Both the position numbers and the translations under genes were made by a program. Shown here one piece after another: positions 17,604-26,758 of a stretch of DNA of 64,000 nucleotides. Numbering within the stretch: the stretch's first letter is position 1; each line of letters opens with the position of its first letter. Under the pieces are notes generated by a model. It saw nothing but the letters and a program-made list of their open reading frames with translations, was not told the DNA's origin and searched no databases. The stretch is from RZZS01 sp964491785 (GTDB lineage Bacteria > Pseudomonadota > Alphaproteobacteria > Micavibrionales > Micavibrionaceae), in contig CAZBGS010000001.1 of NCBI GenBank assembly GCA_964491785.1, forward strand, positions 124,001 through 188,000, read 5' to 3'.

Positions 17604-18881
17604 TCAGGGCCTTGTCTGGCCATTGCCTCTGACCAGATATTTATAGGTAGTCAGTTGCTCAACGCCAACAGGCCCTCTGGCGTGCAGTTTACCGGTGGCA
17701 ATTCCGATCTCTGCGCCCATTCCGAATTCACCGCCATCGGCGAACTGCGTGGATGTGTTATGCATAACTATGCCGCTATCGACATTTTCAAGGAAGAATG
17801 AGGCTGCTTTCATATCTTCAGCGATGATTGCATCGGTATGATGCGATCCGAATTTGTTGATATGGGATACCGCAGCCTTAACATCCGGGACAGTGCATAC
17901 ACTCAGCTTGGCGTCCAGATATTCAGTTGTCCAGTCGGCCTCTATCGCTTCGCCAATCTTCTTGTCAAGCATGCGGATTTCCGGTGTTGCGACTATCGAG
18001 CAACCGGCATTGAGCAGGGCATCAAGGACTTCGCGGGTGATTTTTGGATCGAGGCTTGCGTCTACAAGCAGAGTTTCTGTGGCTCCGCAGATGCCTGTTC
18101 TGCGCATTTTGGCGTTAAGGGTTACCTTTACAGCTTTTTCCGGGTCAGCGCTGCGGTCAAGGTAGGTATGGCAGATTCCATCAAGGTGGGCGAATACCGG
18201 CATAGTAGCCTCTTTCATAACCTTCTCGGTCAGTCCCTTGCCGCCTCGGGGAATCATAACATCGATCAGTGAAGAGGCCTGAAGCATAGCCGAAACCGCG
18301 GTGCGATCCGATACCGGCACCATACAGACACATCCGGCTGGAAGCCCGTTTTTTACCAGTGCCCCGGTGATCAGACTGTGGAGCGCAAGCGAACTGTTTA
18401 GGCTTTCGGAACCGCCGCGCAGTATCACTGCGTTATGCGCCTTAAGACAAAGAGAGGCTGCGTCCACTGTTACGTTAGGACGGGATTCGTAAATCATTCC
18501 GAGAACGCCGAGGGGGACGCTGATCTTTTGTATTAGCAGTCCGTTTGGCCTGTTCCATTCCCCTAGAATCCTGCCTACCGGAGAGGGCAGGTTGATTATG
18601 CTCTCGACACAGTCGGCCATTGCGGAAATGCGTTCCGGTGTGAGTTTCAGCCGGTCTATCATCGCCGAAGAAAGGTTTTTCGCTTTTGAGCCGGAGAGGT
18701 CTTCGCGGTTTGCCAAAATCAGGCGTTCGCTTTCATAGCGGAGCGCATCGGCCAGATCGGCCAGTACGCTATTAATGATTTCGGGCCCGGTGCGGGCGAG
18801 TATCGACGAGGCTTCTCTTGCCTCGCGTCCCAGTTCTGCGATCATATCAACAGCAGACAGAAATGTCTGGTTTCGGCCCAT
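17604..18881 (-). CDS. proA: Gamma-glutamyl phosphate reductase, 425 aa
   Basis: NADPH-dependent second step of proline synthesis. An aldehyde-dehydrogenase-like fold with the catalytic Cys in RRTGICGATETLLVD, the substrate region MIYESRPNVTVDAASLC and the C-terminal FADGGEFGMGAEIGIATGK with ARGPVGVEQLTTYKY. The length is normal. Its usual partner proB is about 17 kb away at 35380-36534, although the two are commonly adjacent. It lies 23 bases after the ATP synthase b subunit gene. Confidence 0.97.
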   Translation of the reverse strand: MGRNQTFLSAVDMIAELGREAREASSILARTGPEIINSVLADLADALRYESERLILANREDLSGSKAKNLSSAMIDRLKLTPERISAMADCVESIINLPSPVGRILGEWNRPNGLLIQKISVPLGVLGMIYESRPNVTVDAASLCLKAHNAVILRGGSESLNSSLALHSLITGALVKNGLPAGCVCMVPVSDRTAVSAMLQASSLIDVMIPRGGKGLTEKVMKEATMPVFAHLDGICHTYLDRSADPEKAVKVTLNAKMRRTGICGATETLLVDASLDPKITREVLDALLNAGCSIVATPEIRMLDKKIGEAIEADWTTEYLDAKLSVCTVPDVKAAVSHINKFGSHHTDAIIAEDMKAASFFLENVDSGIVMHNTSTQFADGGEFGMGAEIGIATGKLHARGPVGVEQLTTYKYLVRGNGQTRP

Positions 18882-18904
18882 GGTTATTCAATTTCCTCAA
18901 ATGG

Positions 18905-19399
18905 CTACTGTCGTAACTGAGAAGATATATCTCGAAGAGTATCTTCCACCAGTCCGTTATTCTGGTTCGCATCCAGATGATCGGCGATCAGAATTCTTGC
19001 CGCCTTCAGGGCAAGTTCAGCCGCCTGTTCCTGAACGTGACTGACGGCTTCCTGTTGCATGCGGTCAATGCGTTCGATTATCTGTTTTTCGCGCCGCTCC
19101 ATAGTTGCTTCAAGTTCTGCCTCGGCTTGTGCCTTTATCTTTGCGGCATTTTTTTTGGCATTCTCGATAATCGAGTCGGCTTCTTTCAGAGCATCGCGTT
19201 GTTTGCGCTGGTATTGAGCCAGCATTTCCTGTGCCTCTACCCTTAATCCTTCTGCAGTTTCTATTTTCTTTTTAATATCCGTGATCTGTTTGTCAAGCTG
19301 GGCGGTAACCGCTTTTCCGCCGAGACGATAGGCGATCGCCACAAATACGACGAAAGACAGGAAGTACCAGAATGTAGTATTTCCAAGAAGATCTTGCAT
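18905..19399 (-). CDS. atpF: ATP synthase F0 subunit b, 164 aa
   Basis: Part of the peripheral stalk of the F-type ATP synthase. One membrane helix (about residues 8-26, FWYFLSFVVFVAIAYRLGGK) is followed by a long charged helix rich in Ala, Glu, Lys and Gln that forms the stalk. It is the last gene of atpI-atpB-atpE-atpF'-atpF, one base after the b' gene. The F1 genes are not in the window. Confidence 0.93.
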   Translation of the reverse strand: MQDLLGNTTFWYFLSFVVFVAIAYRLGGKAVTAQLDKQITDIKKKIETAEGLRVEAQEMLAQYQRKQRDALKEADSIIENAKKNAAKIKAQAEAELEATMERREKQIIERIDRMQQEAVSHVQEQAAELALKAARILIADHLDANQNNGLVEDTLRDISSQLRQ

Positions 19400-19400
19400 T

Positions 19401-20033
19401 TCAGATTACGCCTTTTTGTTCTTCTTTGGTCAGTTTTTCGATCAGGGCCAAAGCGCTCTCGTGACTTGCGCCGCGGCCGCCCGATAATTTGGCAATAACG
19501 TCTATAGCTACTTCAGCGGCTATATGGTCGATTCTGGCAAGAACCTCGGCCTTGGCTTTTTTGATCCGGGCCTCCGTTGCCGCCATTTCCCTGTCGGTGC
19601 GCTCGCGAAAACTTTCGAAAGCACGCATGGCCTTGACGTTCATTGCCATTTCGGTGTCAGTAATCACGCCCACGGCTTCGATTCTTGCTCTTTCAAGACT
19701 GCTCTCGTATGCATGCTGGACATCTTCCGCCTCACGAGTCAGGCGGTCTGCCGTGTCGAGATCGCCCTGAATATGGTCGCGTCTGTTTTCGAGGACACCG
19801 GATATTACGGGAAGCGTTTTGCGGCTGAAGAAAAGAAACAGGATGAAGAACGTCACTACCAGCCAGAAGATCTGGCTGGCAAACCATGTGGGGTCAAACT
19901 GCGGTAGTCCCGGGCCACCAGCCGATTCCGCCCCATGACCGTGTACAGATTCCCCGCTATGATGGGTAGCGGCAAAAGCATTTCCCGCTGCCAGTATCAT
20001 GGGCATACACAGCTGAAGTAGAATCCGTTTCAT
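19401..20033 (-). CDS. atpF': ATP synthase F0 subunit b', 210 aa
   Basis: The second, non-identical stalk subunit, as in phototrophic and many other Alphaproteobacteria. It has an export-like hydrophobic start, a His/Gly-rich stretch, then GLPQFDPTWFASQIFWLVVT leading into the membrane helix, and a long helical stalk. I placed the start at the ATG at 20033. A TTG at 20063, overlapping the atpE stop, is possible. Assignment to b' rather than b rests on the FDPTWFASQIFWL motif and gene order. Confidence 0.9.
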   Translation of the reverse strand: MKRILLQLCMPMILAAGNAFAATHHSGESVHGHGAESAGGPGLPQFDPTWFASQIFWLVVTFFILFLFFSRKTLPVISGVLENRRDHIQGDLDTADRLTREAEDVQHAYESSLERARIEAVGVITDTEMAMNVKAMRAFESFRERTDREMAATEARIKKAKAEVLARIDHIAAEVAIDVIAKLSGGRGASHESALALIEKLTKEEQKGVI

Positions 20034-20055
20034 TTTCAATGCCGAGTAAGCCCGA

Positions 20056-20280
20056 TCAAACAAAGAGAATAATCAGCGAAACCCCGAGCGAGAAGAGAGC
20101 AAGAGCTTCGGTAATAGCGAAACCGAAAACAAGGCTTTTGAACAAGACGCCTTCGATTGAAGGGTTGCGACTGATCGCCTCGTAATAGGTACCAAAAATG
20201 CGGCCCAGCGCAAACGCAACTGCGGGAATTGGAAGCAGAGCCAGTGCCGCAGCCAACAGTTTGACAGTTTCCAGATCCAT
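20056..20280 (-). CDS. atpE: ATP synthase F0 subunit c, 74 aa
   Basis: Forms the proton-driven c-ring. Two membrane helices form a hairpin joined by the polar loop around ISRNPSIEG. The proton-carrying Glu is in the second helix (FAITEALALFSLG). The first helix contains LALLPIPAVAFALGRIFGTY, alanine-rich and typical of alphaproteobacterial c subunits. It lies 63 bases after atpB. Confidence 0.97.
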   Translation of the reverse strand: MDLETVKLLAAALALLPIPAVAFALGRIFGTYYEAISRNPSIEGVLFKSLVFGFAITEALALFSLGVSLIILFV

Positions 20281-20343
20281 TCTAGTTTTCCTTTATTTCA
20301 GGTTAGGTAACATTGGAGGTTTGATTATTTCTTCTTAATATAC

Positions 20344-21105
20344 TCAGTGTCCGATTTCAATGGTGTCTTTCAAATAGGTGCTTGTGAGCATTACGAAAAC
20401 ATAGGCCTGAATAAATGCCACGAACAGTTCGAATGCGATGAGCACGCAATTAAGCAGCATAGTTCCGATTCCGCCCAGAAAACCAAAAAATCCGAGGGTG
20501 GCGAGCGAGACGCTGAAACCGGCTACAACCTTGATCATGAGGTGGCCGGCGAACATGTTAATGAATAATCGCATGGAGAGCGTCAGAGGGCGGCTCAGAT
20601 AAGAGACTATTTCTATCGGCGAGAGAATCGGAAGGATCCAGAACGGGACGCCCGGCGGGAAGAACAGATGCAGGAAGTGGAAGCCGTGATAGACAAAACC
20701 GAATACTACCACTGTAAAAAAAACAATCAGGGCAAGTGTTCCTGTGGCTATAATATGACTTGTATATGTAAAGGAGCCAGGAATCAGTCCCAGCAAATTA
20801 CCCATAAGAACAACAATAAACAATGTGAAGACGAAAGGTATGTATTTCCGGCCTTCCACTCCTGCATTGTCCTGGGTCATGCCGGAAATGAACTGGTAGA
20901 TCATTTCCGCGGTAACCTGCATTCTGCCAGGAACCAGAGACCTGCGGCGCATGGCTACGCTCAGGAAGACTGTGGAAACGAAGATGGCAATCATCATCCA
21001 GAGAGACGAATTCGTGAAATCGATATTGAACCCTGCGACTTCAGGCAGGTCGATTATAGGAGTAATTACGAACTGGTGAATTGGGCCGTGGCTAGGATCG
21101 GACAC
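20344..21105 (-). CDS. atpB: ATP synthase F0 subunit a, 253 aa, GTG start
   Basis: The proton-channel stator subunit. About five to six membrane helices; the essential Arg is in LSMRLFINMFAGHLM, and the last helix includes FIQAYVFVMLTSTYL. Translation starts at a GTG that shares one base with the atpI stop codon (TAGTG), so the two are coupled. Confidence 0.97.
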   Translation of the reverse strand: MSDPSHGPIHQFVITPIIDLPEVAGFNIDFTNSSLWMMIAIFVSTVFLSVAMRRRSLVPGRMQVTAEMIYQFISGMTQDNAGVEGRKYIPFVFTLFIVVLMGNLLGLIPGSFTYTSHIIATGTLALIVFFTVVVFGFVYHGFHFLHLFFPPGVPFWILPILSPIEIVSYLSRPLTLSMRLFINMFAGHLMIKVVAGFSVSLATLGFFGFLGGIGTMLLNCVLIAFELFVAFIQAYVFVMLTSTYLKDTIEIGH

Positions 21106-21452
21106 TACTGTTGATCTCCCTCGCTAGAGTCAATATCGTCTTTACCTGTATTTTTTCTTCTTGGCAACCTGGCAGGATCACCTAGAGGCTTTAGCCCGTA
21201 GCTTACACGAAAAGCGTTGGTAAGGCCCGTTATTATTCCGATAAACACGAATATTATAAACATCACAGGCTTGCTGCCGAAGAGAACGTCAAGCCAATAA
21301 CCCAGAACGGCGCCGACTATCAGAGAAGCTATGAGTTCGGTAAGAATCTGCATCCCAAGGCTTGCCTGAGAGTGCTGCCCGTCTGCTTTCTTTCCCGTTT
21401 GTTTTTGGCCTTTTGCAGTCAGGATGCGTTGCTTCAGATCATCGATGCTCAT
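21105..21452 (-). CDS. atpI: AtpI, ATP synthase assembly protein, 115 aa
   Basis: A small membrane protein with two helices (about residues 33-50 and 58-78) containing LIVGAVLGYWLDVLFG, as in the AtpI/AtpZ group that helps assemble the c-ring and may carry Mg. It has a polar N-terminus and a charged tail. Its ATG overlaps the smc stop codon by 4 bases (ATGA), which ties the F0 genes to the smc transcript. Confidence 0.88.
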   Translation of the reverse strand: MSIDDLKQRILTAKGQKQTGKKADGQHSQASLGMQILTELIASLIVGAVLGYWLDVLFGSKPVMFIIFVFIGIITGLTNAFRVSYGLKPLGDPARLPRRKNTGKDDIDSSEGDQQ

Positions 21453-24400
21453 TCGGCAGCCTCCAGAAATTCGAAGCTGCCCTGAAGATCTACGGAGACC
21501 AGTTGAGAGATGCCTTTTTCGGCCATGGTGACCCCATAGAGGCGATCCATTCTTGCCATTGTGAGCCTATGGTGAGTTATGACCAAAAAGCGGGTTTTTC
21601 CTGCTTCGGCTATTTCCTCCAGCAGGTCGCAGAGGCGGTCGACATTGGCGTCGTCCAGCGGCGCATCGATTTCGTCGAGTACGCAAATGGGGGATGGGTT
21701 GGTCAGAAACATGGCGAATACCATTGCCGCCGAGGCAAGCGCCTGTTCGCCGCCGGACATCAGGGATATAGACTGCAATGTTTTACCCGGGGGCTGGACA
21801 AAGACTTCCAGTCCGGCTTCCAGCGGATCTTCGGCGTCTATCAGCGAGAGATGGGCGTTACCGCCATTGAACAGTCTGGAGAACAAACCGCCGAAGTGGG
21901 AATTTACGTGCTCGAACGCGGCCAGCAGTCTTTCCCTTGCCTCGGCGTTGAGCTTGCGGATGCCTTCACGCAGTTCGGCTATCGCCTGGAGCAGGTCGTT
22001 TCTTTCGCTTACAAGCTTGGCCAATTCACTTTCAAGTTCGTTGGCTTCGGTCTCGGCACGCAGGTTTACCGGGCCGATGCTCTCGCGCTCCCTGACCAGA
22101 CGTTCCCGGCGTTCTCGCAGGTCTTCTATATCCTTGTCCGATATTTTTTCTGTTTCAAGACCTGTATGGGCGGCCAGATCCTGAGGCTGCATTTCGAATT
22201 TTGCCTCTATGGAGGCGCGGATTTCCTCCAGTCTCTGGTTGCCGGCAGACACGGTGGCCTGAACCGAGGCTCTTTCCTCTCGTATTGCCGCCAAATCGTT
22301 TTCAGCTTTCCTGAGCTGTTTTGCCACCTGTCCGGCTTCGTCTTCCTTTTGGGCGAGGTCTCTGGAGAGGCGGTCGCGGCGAGTTTGCGCTTCGGCGATC
22401 AATTCCAGCAGCTCCTGGTGTCCTTTGCGTATCTCCTGCGGGCGGCCCTGCAATTCTTCCAGTCTGGCAACAAGCGTGGTTTCGCGTTCCTCCAGTGTCT
22501 TGACCCATTCGCGGGAGCGGATAGTACGGTTCTGGAGGTTCACACGTTCGTCGGCAAGAGCGTGCAGGCGCGCCTTGCGCGTTTCCTGACGCTGTTTGCC
22601 AAGGTCGCATGACCTTATGGTGGATCTCAGGCTGTCGCGGGTTTCCAGAAGGGAAGACTTTATGCTTTCAATCTTTTCATATTTGTCTTCCACGCCTTCC
22701 TTTTCCAGTCTGGCCAGTTCCTCCCGGCTTTGCGAGACGAGGCCGGACAGTCTTTGCTTTTCAGCCTTGTGGTTTTCCAGAGCTTCGGTAAGACGGGCAA
22801 GTTCCTTTTCGGAGATTGAACGCTGGTGGATGGCCTTTTCCAGATCACGGCGCAAGCGGGTTATGGATGATTCCAATTTTTCGGCTTCCAGTTTCTCGCT
22901 TCTGAGGCGGGACGTGGAATCATCAAGACTTTGACTGTTCTGGTCGTGAAGTTCTTTTGCTTTTATTAGAGATGCCTCAATAGAAGGTATCTTATGATTC
23001 AATTCAGCAAGCCGGTTTTTTTGCTGCAACCTGATGGCGTTGCCGTCTATCGAGGATGCCTTGACGTGCAATCCGTCCCAACGCCATAGAGCGCCGTCGC
23101 GGCTTACCAGAGACTGTCCAGGTTGTAATGATTTGCGTAGCGTTTCACCGTCTGAAGCGTCGTCTATGACCCCTACCATGAGCATGGCCGGCTTCAGGCA
23201 TTCCGGTGTGCTTTTGATGGTTTCAGCAAGAGATTTGCACCCCTTGGGGAGTGGCGGCAAAACGACTTCAGAGGGATCCTGCCAGACTTTCGGGGCTGCC
23301 GGGTCAATCGAGGCGCTTAACGCGTCGCCCAGTGACTTTGAGAGTGCAGTTTCAAAGCCCTCTATTACAGCTATATCATCGAGTACCTGCCGAAAGCTGT
23401 CATCGTTACCTAGTTCAAGAAAACCTTGTATAGTATTGATTTCAGTTAATATATTAGCTTTTACTTTCTCAGCTTCTGCTAAAGCTGACTGGGATGAGGC
23501 ATGCTCAATACGCAATTCTTCAATATCCGTCTGAAGTTTATCCTGCATCTTCTTGTTATTATTAAGTAACGCTTCGCATTCACTGATTTGACGGCTAAGT
23601 TCATCGGGGTTGTTTCCGGTCTTAAGCTCCTGCTGTTTATCCGCCAGAAGTCTTTCGGTTTGAACTTTACGGTTTTCTACGTTCTCAAATTGCGCGGTAT
23701 GCTGTTTCAACTGCAATGAAACATTTTCCTTGCCGGCGCGGAGGTAAGCGGCTTTTTCCATCATGGTGGAATAGACTTCCTCCATCTGGTTAACCCTGGC
23801 TTCAAGTTCGTCCCGGATCTTTTGTTTTTCTTCAAGCTCGGCGGCTTCTTTGTCCTGACTGGTGAGAATCAGTTTCTGTTCATCGTCCATGCGCGCAAGT
23901 TGACGCGCATTGTCTTCCTGAGTCTGAATTTCATGTTGCCTGTCGTTGCGCGCCTGTTGCAGCTGGGATGATGTGTCGGCGAGAAGCGTTTCAACCTGCC
24001 GAACCTCGTCTTCCATTCTTTGCAGTGCAAGGCGTAGATTCTGAAGTTTTGCAGAAGCGGCGGCGTCCTCCTGGCGGAGTTCAGGAAGAACCCTCGTGAC
24101 TTCATTTTGCGCCTTGGTAAGATGGACGACGTTAAGAGTACGTACAGCGACGGCACTTTCGATGCCTCCCAGGTCGGAGATGGCTTTTGCCAGTTTTTCC
24201 TTAAGGGTTCTCCATTCAAGCCACGCTACTGTTACTTCCATCTGGCGAATCTGGGAGCTGACATTGCGGTAGCGGCTTGCCTGCCTGACCTGTTTCTTGA
24301 GTTCGGCAAGCCTTTTCTCCATGCTTCCGGTAATATCGTCCAGCCTGAGAAGATTGCTGTCGGCTGCCTTAAGGCGTAATTCCGCTTCGTGGCGCCTTGC

Positions 24401-24925
24401 GTACAGGCCGCCGATACCCGCCGATTCCTCAAGCAGAAGCCTGCGTTCCACCGGTCTGGAGCTTATTAGTCGGGTTATCTGGCCCTGAGAGACAAGCGCT
24501 GGTGAATTGGAGCCGCTCAAAATATCGGCGAACAATACCTGTACGTCCTGCGCACGGACAACACGGCCGTTTATCCGGTAGGTGGAACCCTGTTCGCGGC
24601 TTATCTTTCTTGTTACCTCGATTTCCTCGCAACTGTGATATTGGGGCGGGGCATTTTTACTGGAGTTATCCAGGAGCAGCGACACTTCGGCCAACGACCT
24701 TGCGGGCCGCCCTGAAGTCCCGGCGAATATGACATCGTCCATACCCTCGCCGCGCATACGCTTTGCGGAATTCTCTCCCATGACCCATCGCATGGCCTCC
24801 ACGAGATTCGATTTGCCGCAACCATTCGGGCCGACGATACCCGTCAAGCCTGGCTCAATGTCGAGCTCCGTCCTGTCTACGAATGATTTGAAGCCGCTTA
24901 GGCGTAGTTTCTTGAACTGGATCAT
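21449..24925 (-). CDS. smc: Chromosome segregation protein SMC, 1158 aa
   Basis: The condensin ATPase that organises and segregates the chromosome. Walker A GPNGCGKSNLVEAMRWVMGE is at about residues 32-51, long coiled-coil arms lie at about 170-500 and 660-1000, and the hinge is around 510-650. The C-terminal head has the signature LMSGGEQALASAAM and Walker B ICVLDEIDAPLDDANV. The length is normal. It lies between a DsbA-like thioredoxin gene (one base from its stop) and atpI; the dsbA-smc pairing is common in Alphaproteobacteria, but the link to the F0 operon is less expected. Partner genes scpA and scpB are not in the window. Confidence 0.98.
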   Translation of the reverse strand: MIQFKKLRLSGFKSFVDRTELDIEPGLTGIVGPNGCGKSNLVEAMRWVMGENSAKRMRGEGMDDVIFAGTSGRPARSLAEVSLLLDNSSKNAPPQYHSCEEIEVTRKISREQGSTYRINGRVVRAQDVQVLFADILSGSNSPALVSQGQITRLISSRPVERRLLLEESAGIGGLYARRHEAELRLKAADSNLLRLDDITGSMEKRLAELKKQVRQASRYRNVSSQIRQMEVTVAWLEWRTLKEKLAKAISDLGGIESAVAVRTLNVVHLTKAQNEVTRVLPELRQEDAAASAKLQNLRLALQRMEDEVRQVETLLADTSSQLQQARNDRQHEIQTQEDNARQLARMDDEQKLILTSQDKEAAELEEKQKIRDELEARVNQMEEVYSTMMEKAAYLRAGKENVSLQLKQHTAQFENVENRKVQTERLLADKQQELKTGNNPDELSRQISECEALLNNNKKMQDKLQTDIEELRIEHASSQSALAEAEKVKANILTEINTIQGFLELGNDDSFRQVLDDIAVIEGFETALSKSLGDALSASIDPAAPKVWQDPSEVVLPPLPKGCKSLAETIKSTPECLKPAMLMVGVIDDASDGETLRKSLQPGQSLVSRDGALWRWDGLHVKASSIDGNAIRLQQKNRLAELNHKIPSIEASLIKAKELHDQNSQSLDDSTSRLRSEKLEAEKLESSITRLRRDLEKAIHQRSISEKELARLTEALENHKAEKQRLSGLVSQSREELARLEKEGVEDKYEKIESIKSSLLETRDSLRSTIRSCDLGKQRQETRKARLHALADERVNLQNRTIRSREWVKTLEERETTLVARLEELQGRPQEIRKGHQELLELIAEAQTRRDRLSRDLAQKEDEAGQVAKQLRKAENDLAAIREERASVQATVSAGNQRLEEIRASIEAKFEMQPQDLAAHTGLETEKISDKDIEDLRERRERLVRERESIGPVNLRAETEANELESELAKLVSERNDLLQAIAELREGIRKLNAEARERLLAAFEHVNSHFGGLFSRLFNGGNAHLSLIDAEDPLEAGLEVFVQPPGKTLQSISLMSGGEQALASAAMVFAMFLTNPSPICVLDEIDAPLDDANVDRLCDLLEEIAEAGKTRFLVITHHRLTMARMDRLYGVTMAEKGISQLVSVDLQGSFEFLEAAE

Positions 24926-25603
24926 CTATGGCTTGCTGCCGTTTTCCTGTCCCAGATGTTTTTCAATCGTTTTCATAAATGATTGCACCGACTGATTGCC
25001 AATCAGTTTTTCCTGCTTGCCGCCTGCTTCCAGAATGAAGGTCGGCGTTGCATCTATCTGATACTTTTCGGCGGCTTCCTGCATATTTCTAATCATTGCA
25101 TCTTTAGTCTTTTCTTCTTTTAGACAAGAATCGACCTGGCTTTCTGACATGCCTGCAAGCTTTGCATTCTGCTTCAGCGATAAGAGATAATCTTTACTGT
25201 TAAAGGCCCATTCATGCTGCTGGCTGAATAGAAGATCCGTGAAGCTCCAGAAACGTGTGTCCGGCATGCAACGTGCAATCAGTGCAGCGTCGAGGGCAGG
25301 CTTGTTCAAAGGGAATTCGGTATACACGTAATACAGTTTACCTGTATCGATGTATCTTGTTTTCAATTCTTGCAGCGTGCCCTTGTGAAAGGCGGCGCAG
25401 TGACCGCAGGTCAGCGAGCTGTATTCACGCAGCACAATCTGGGCTGAGGGATCACCCATGGACTTGCTCTCAAAAGCCATCTCTTCCGCATGAGCCACAG
25501 CAACTGTTTTTTCGGGGAACGCAAGGTTAACTGCGAGGATTGTGGTAAGCAATGCAACAAAGGCTGCAATAATATAATACTTATTTCCTTTTGTAGAGGA
25601 CAT
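24926..25603 (-). CDS. DsbA-family thiol:disulfide interchange protein, 225 aa
   Basis: A membrane-anchored or exported thioredoxin-fold protein. An N-terminal hydrophobic segment (about residues 8-27) is followed by the DsbA/DsbG-type active site SLTCGHCAAFHKG and the cis-Pro loop IDATPTFIL. It likely introduces or isomerises disulfides in the periplasm. GGAG lies 6 bases before the ATG. It directly precedes smc. Confidence 0.9.
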   Translation of the reverse strand: MSSTKGNKYYIIAAFVALLTTILAVNLAFPEKTVAVAHAEEMAFESKSMGDPSAQIVLREYSSLTCGHCAAFHKGTLQELKTRYIDTGKLYYVYTEFPLNKPALDAALIARCMPDTRFWSFTDLLFSQQHEWAFNSKDYLLSLKQNAKLAGMSESQVDSCLKEEKTKDAMIRNMQEAAEKYQIDATPTFILEAGGKQEKLIGNQSVQSFMKTIEKHLGQENGSKP

Positions 25604-25711
25604 GGCGGCTCCAATTTTTTCATAATGGTTCCTGATTAAAGCATGGATAATATTATTTCCACGTTTTTGTGACCAGTTATTTATGGTTTTCCACTCAAAA
25701 GTAACTAATCG

Positions 25712-26758
25712 TCAGATGATGTAAAAAACAAGATCTACCCGATCAACGGGCTTGTCCCTGGTGTCAGATCCCAGCGCGCGAATCTCGATACGGCTCGGAT
25801 CTATTCCTTTTTTGATAAGATAAGCGCGTACCGACAAAGCTCTATTCAAAGATACCCGTCTGGCGCTGCTGACAGTATCGTCAGAGGGGAGAGCAAAAGA
25901 CCTGATCGAGATCCTGACAGCTTCTTTACCGATCAGGGGGCCAATTCCGAGATCTATAATGGATAAGTTTCTGTCATCAAGATCGGATTCGCCTCGGCGG
26001 TATTCAAGAACGACTTTTTCCGGATCAGCTCCTCCGCCGGCATGCAGAAGTTCTTTATTAACCGGGTCTGCGGGCACCGCCGGCATTGCGGGGACATCCC
26101 GCTGTGAAGGCTTCGCCATCACTTCGTAGGATGATGGTGGTTTCGGATCATTTTTGACGGCAGACGGAGCAGGTTTTTTTGATGGCGGCTGTTGAGACTT
26201 TGCAGTTGATGCCGCGAGCTTGGACGGTTTCCGACCGGGGAGTGGAGGAAGCGCGCGTATATTTGCTTCGATCCTTTTTTCCTGTGGCTTTACAGCGGCG
26301 GGTGCCGGGGCGGGTTTTAGTTTGGGGAGTTCTTCTTCCCACTGGCGTTTCACAGGTTCTCCGGCAGGCGGTAAAGTGGTGGTTCTCTTCAGAACGTTCG
26401 CCGGAGCTTTGCCGCTTTCCGCGAATGGCGCCTTCAGCAATTCTTCGGAGGTAGGCATTTTCTCCCTCGCCGGTGCGGTGAAGATTACTGGATCCGGTTT
26501 TTCCGGTTTGGAAATCTGTGGTTTTTCAGGCAGCGGCTGCCCTGTCAGATGCGGAATCCAGTAAGGGTTATGGGGTCTTGAGAGTACTGGCTTTTCAGGA
26601 ACCCCGAACATTGGAGGTGGTTGATAGGTATCAAGAACGCTACTGTCAATTTCCACTGAGGGTTTTTTAGCACTATCTGCTTTTGCCGCTGATATATGCA
26701 CAGCCGCCGCAGCAATAAGGCAAATTAATAGTCCGCCAACTGAATTCCTAGCTTTCAT
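25712..26758 (-). CDS. Exported proline/lysine-rich protein with OmpA-like C-terminal domain, 348 aa
   Basis: A signal peptide (about 1-27, ending AAKA) is followed by about 210 low-complexity residues rich in Pro, Lys and Ala, then a compact domain of about 95 residues with LNRALSVRAYLIKKGIDPSRIEIRALG in two parts, the layout of OmpA/MotB peptidoglycan-binding domains. The extended linker could span the periplasm between membrane and wall. Its start overlaps the end of suhB by 4 bases. The precise role is unknown. Confidence 0.75.
   Translation of the reverse strand: MKARNSVGGLLICLIAAAAVHISAAKADSAKKPSVEIDSSVLDTYQPPPMFGVPEKPVLSRPHNPYWIPHLTGQPLPEKPQISKPEKPDPVIFTAPAREKMPTSEELLKAPFAESGKAPANVLKRTTTLPPAGEPVKRQWEEELPKLKPAPAPAAVKPQEKRIEANIRALPPLPGRKPSKLAASTAKSQQPPSKKPAPSAVKNDPKPPSSYEVMAKPSQRDVPAMPAVPADPVNKELLHAGGGADPEKVVLEYRRGESDLDDRNLSIIDLGIGPLIGKEAVRISIRSFALPSDDTVSSARRVSLNRALSVRAYLIKKGIDPSRIEIRALGSDTRDKPVDRVDLVFYII

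Noticed and set aside
21362..22612. 416-codon open frame on the plus strand opposite smc
   Set aside because: It lies wholly antisense to the well-conserved smc head and coiled-coil and atpI; no ribosome site or family similarity.
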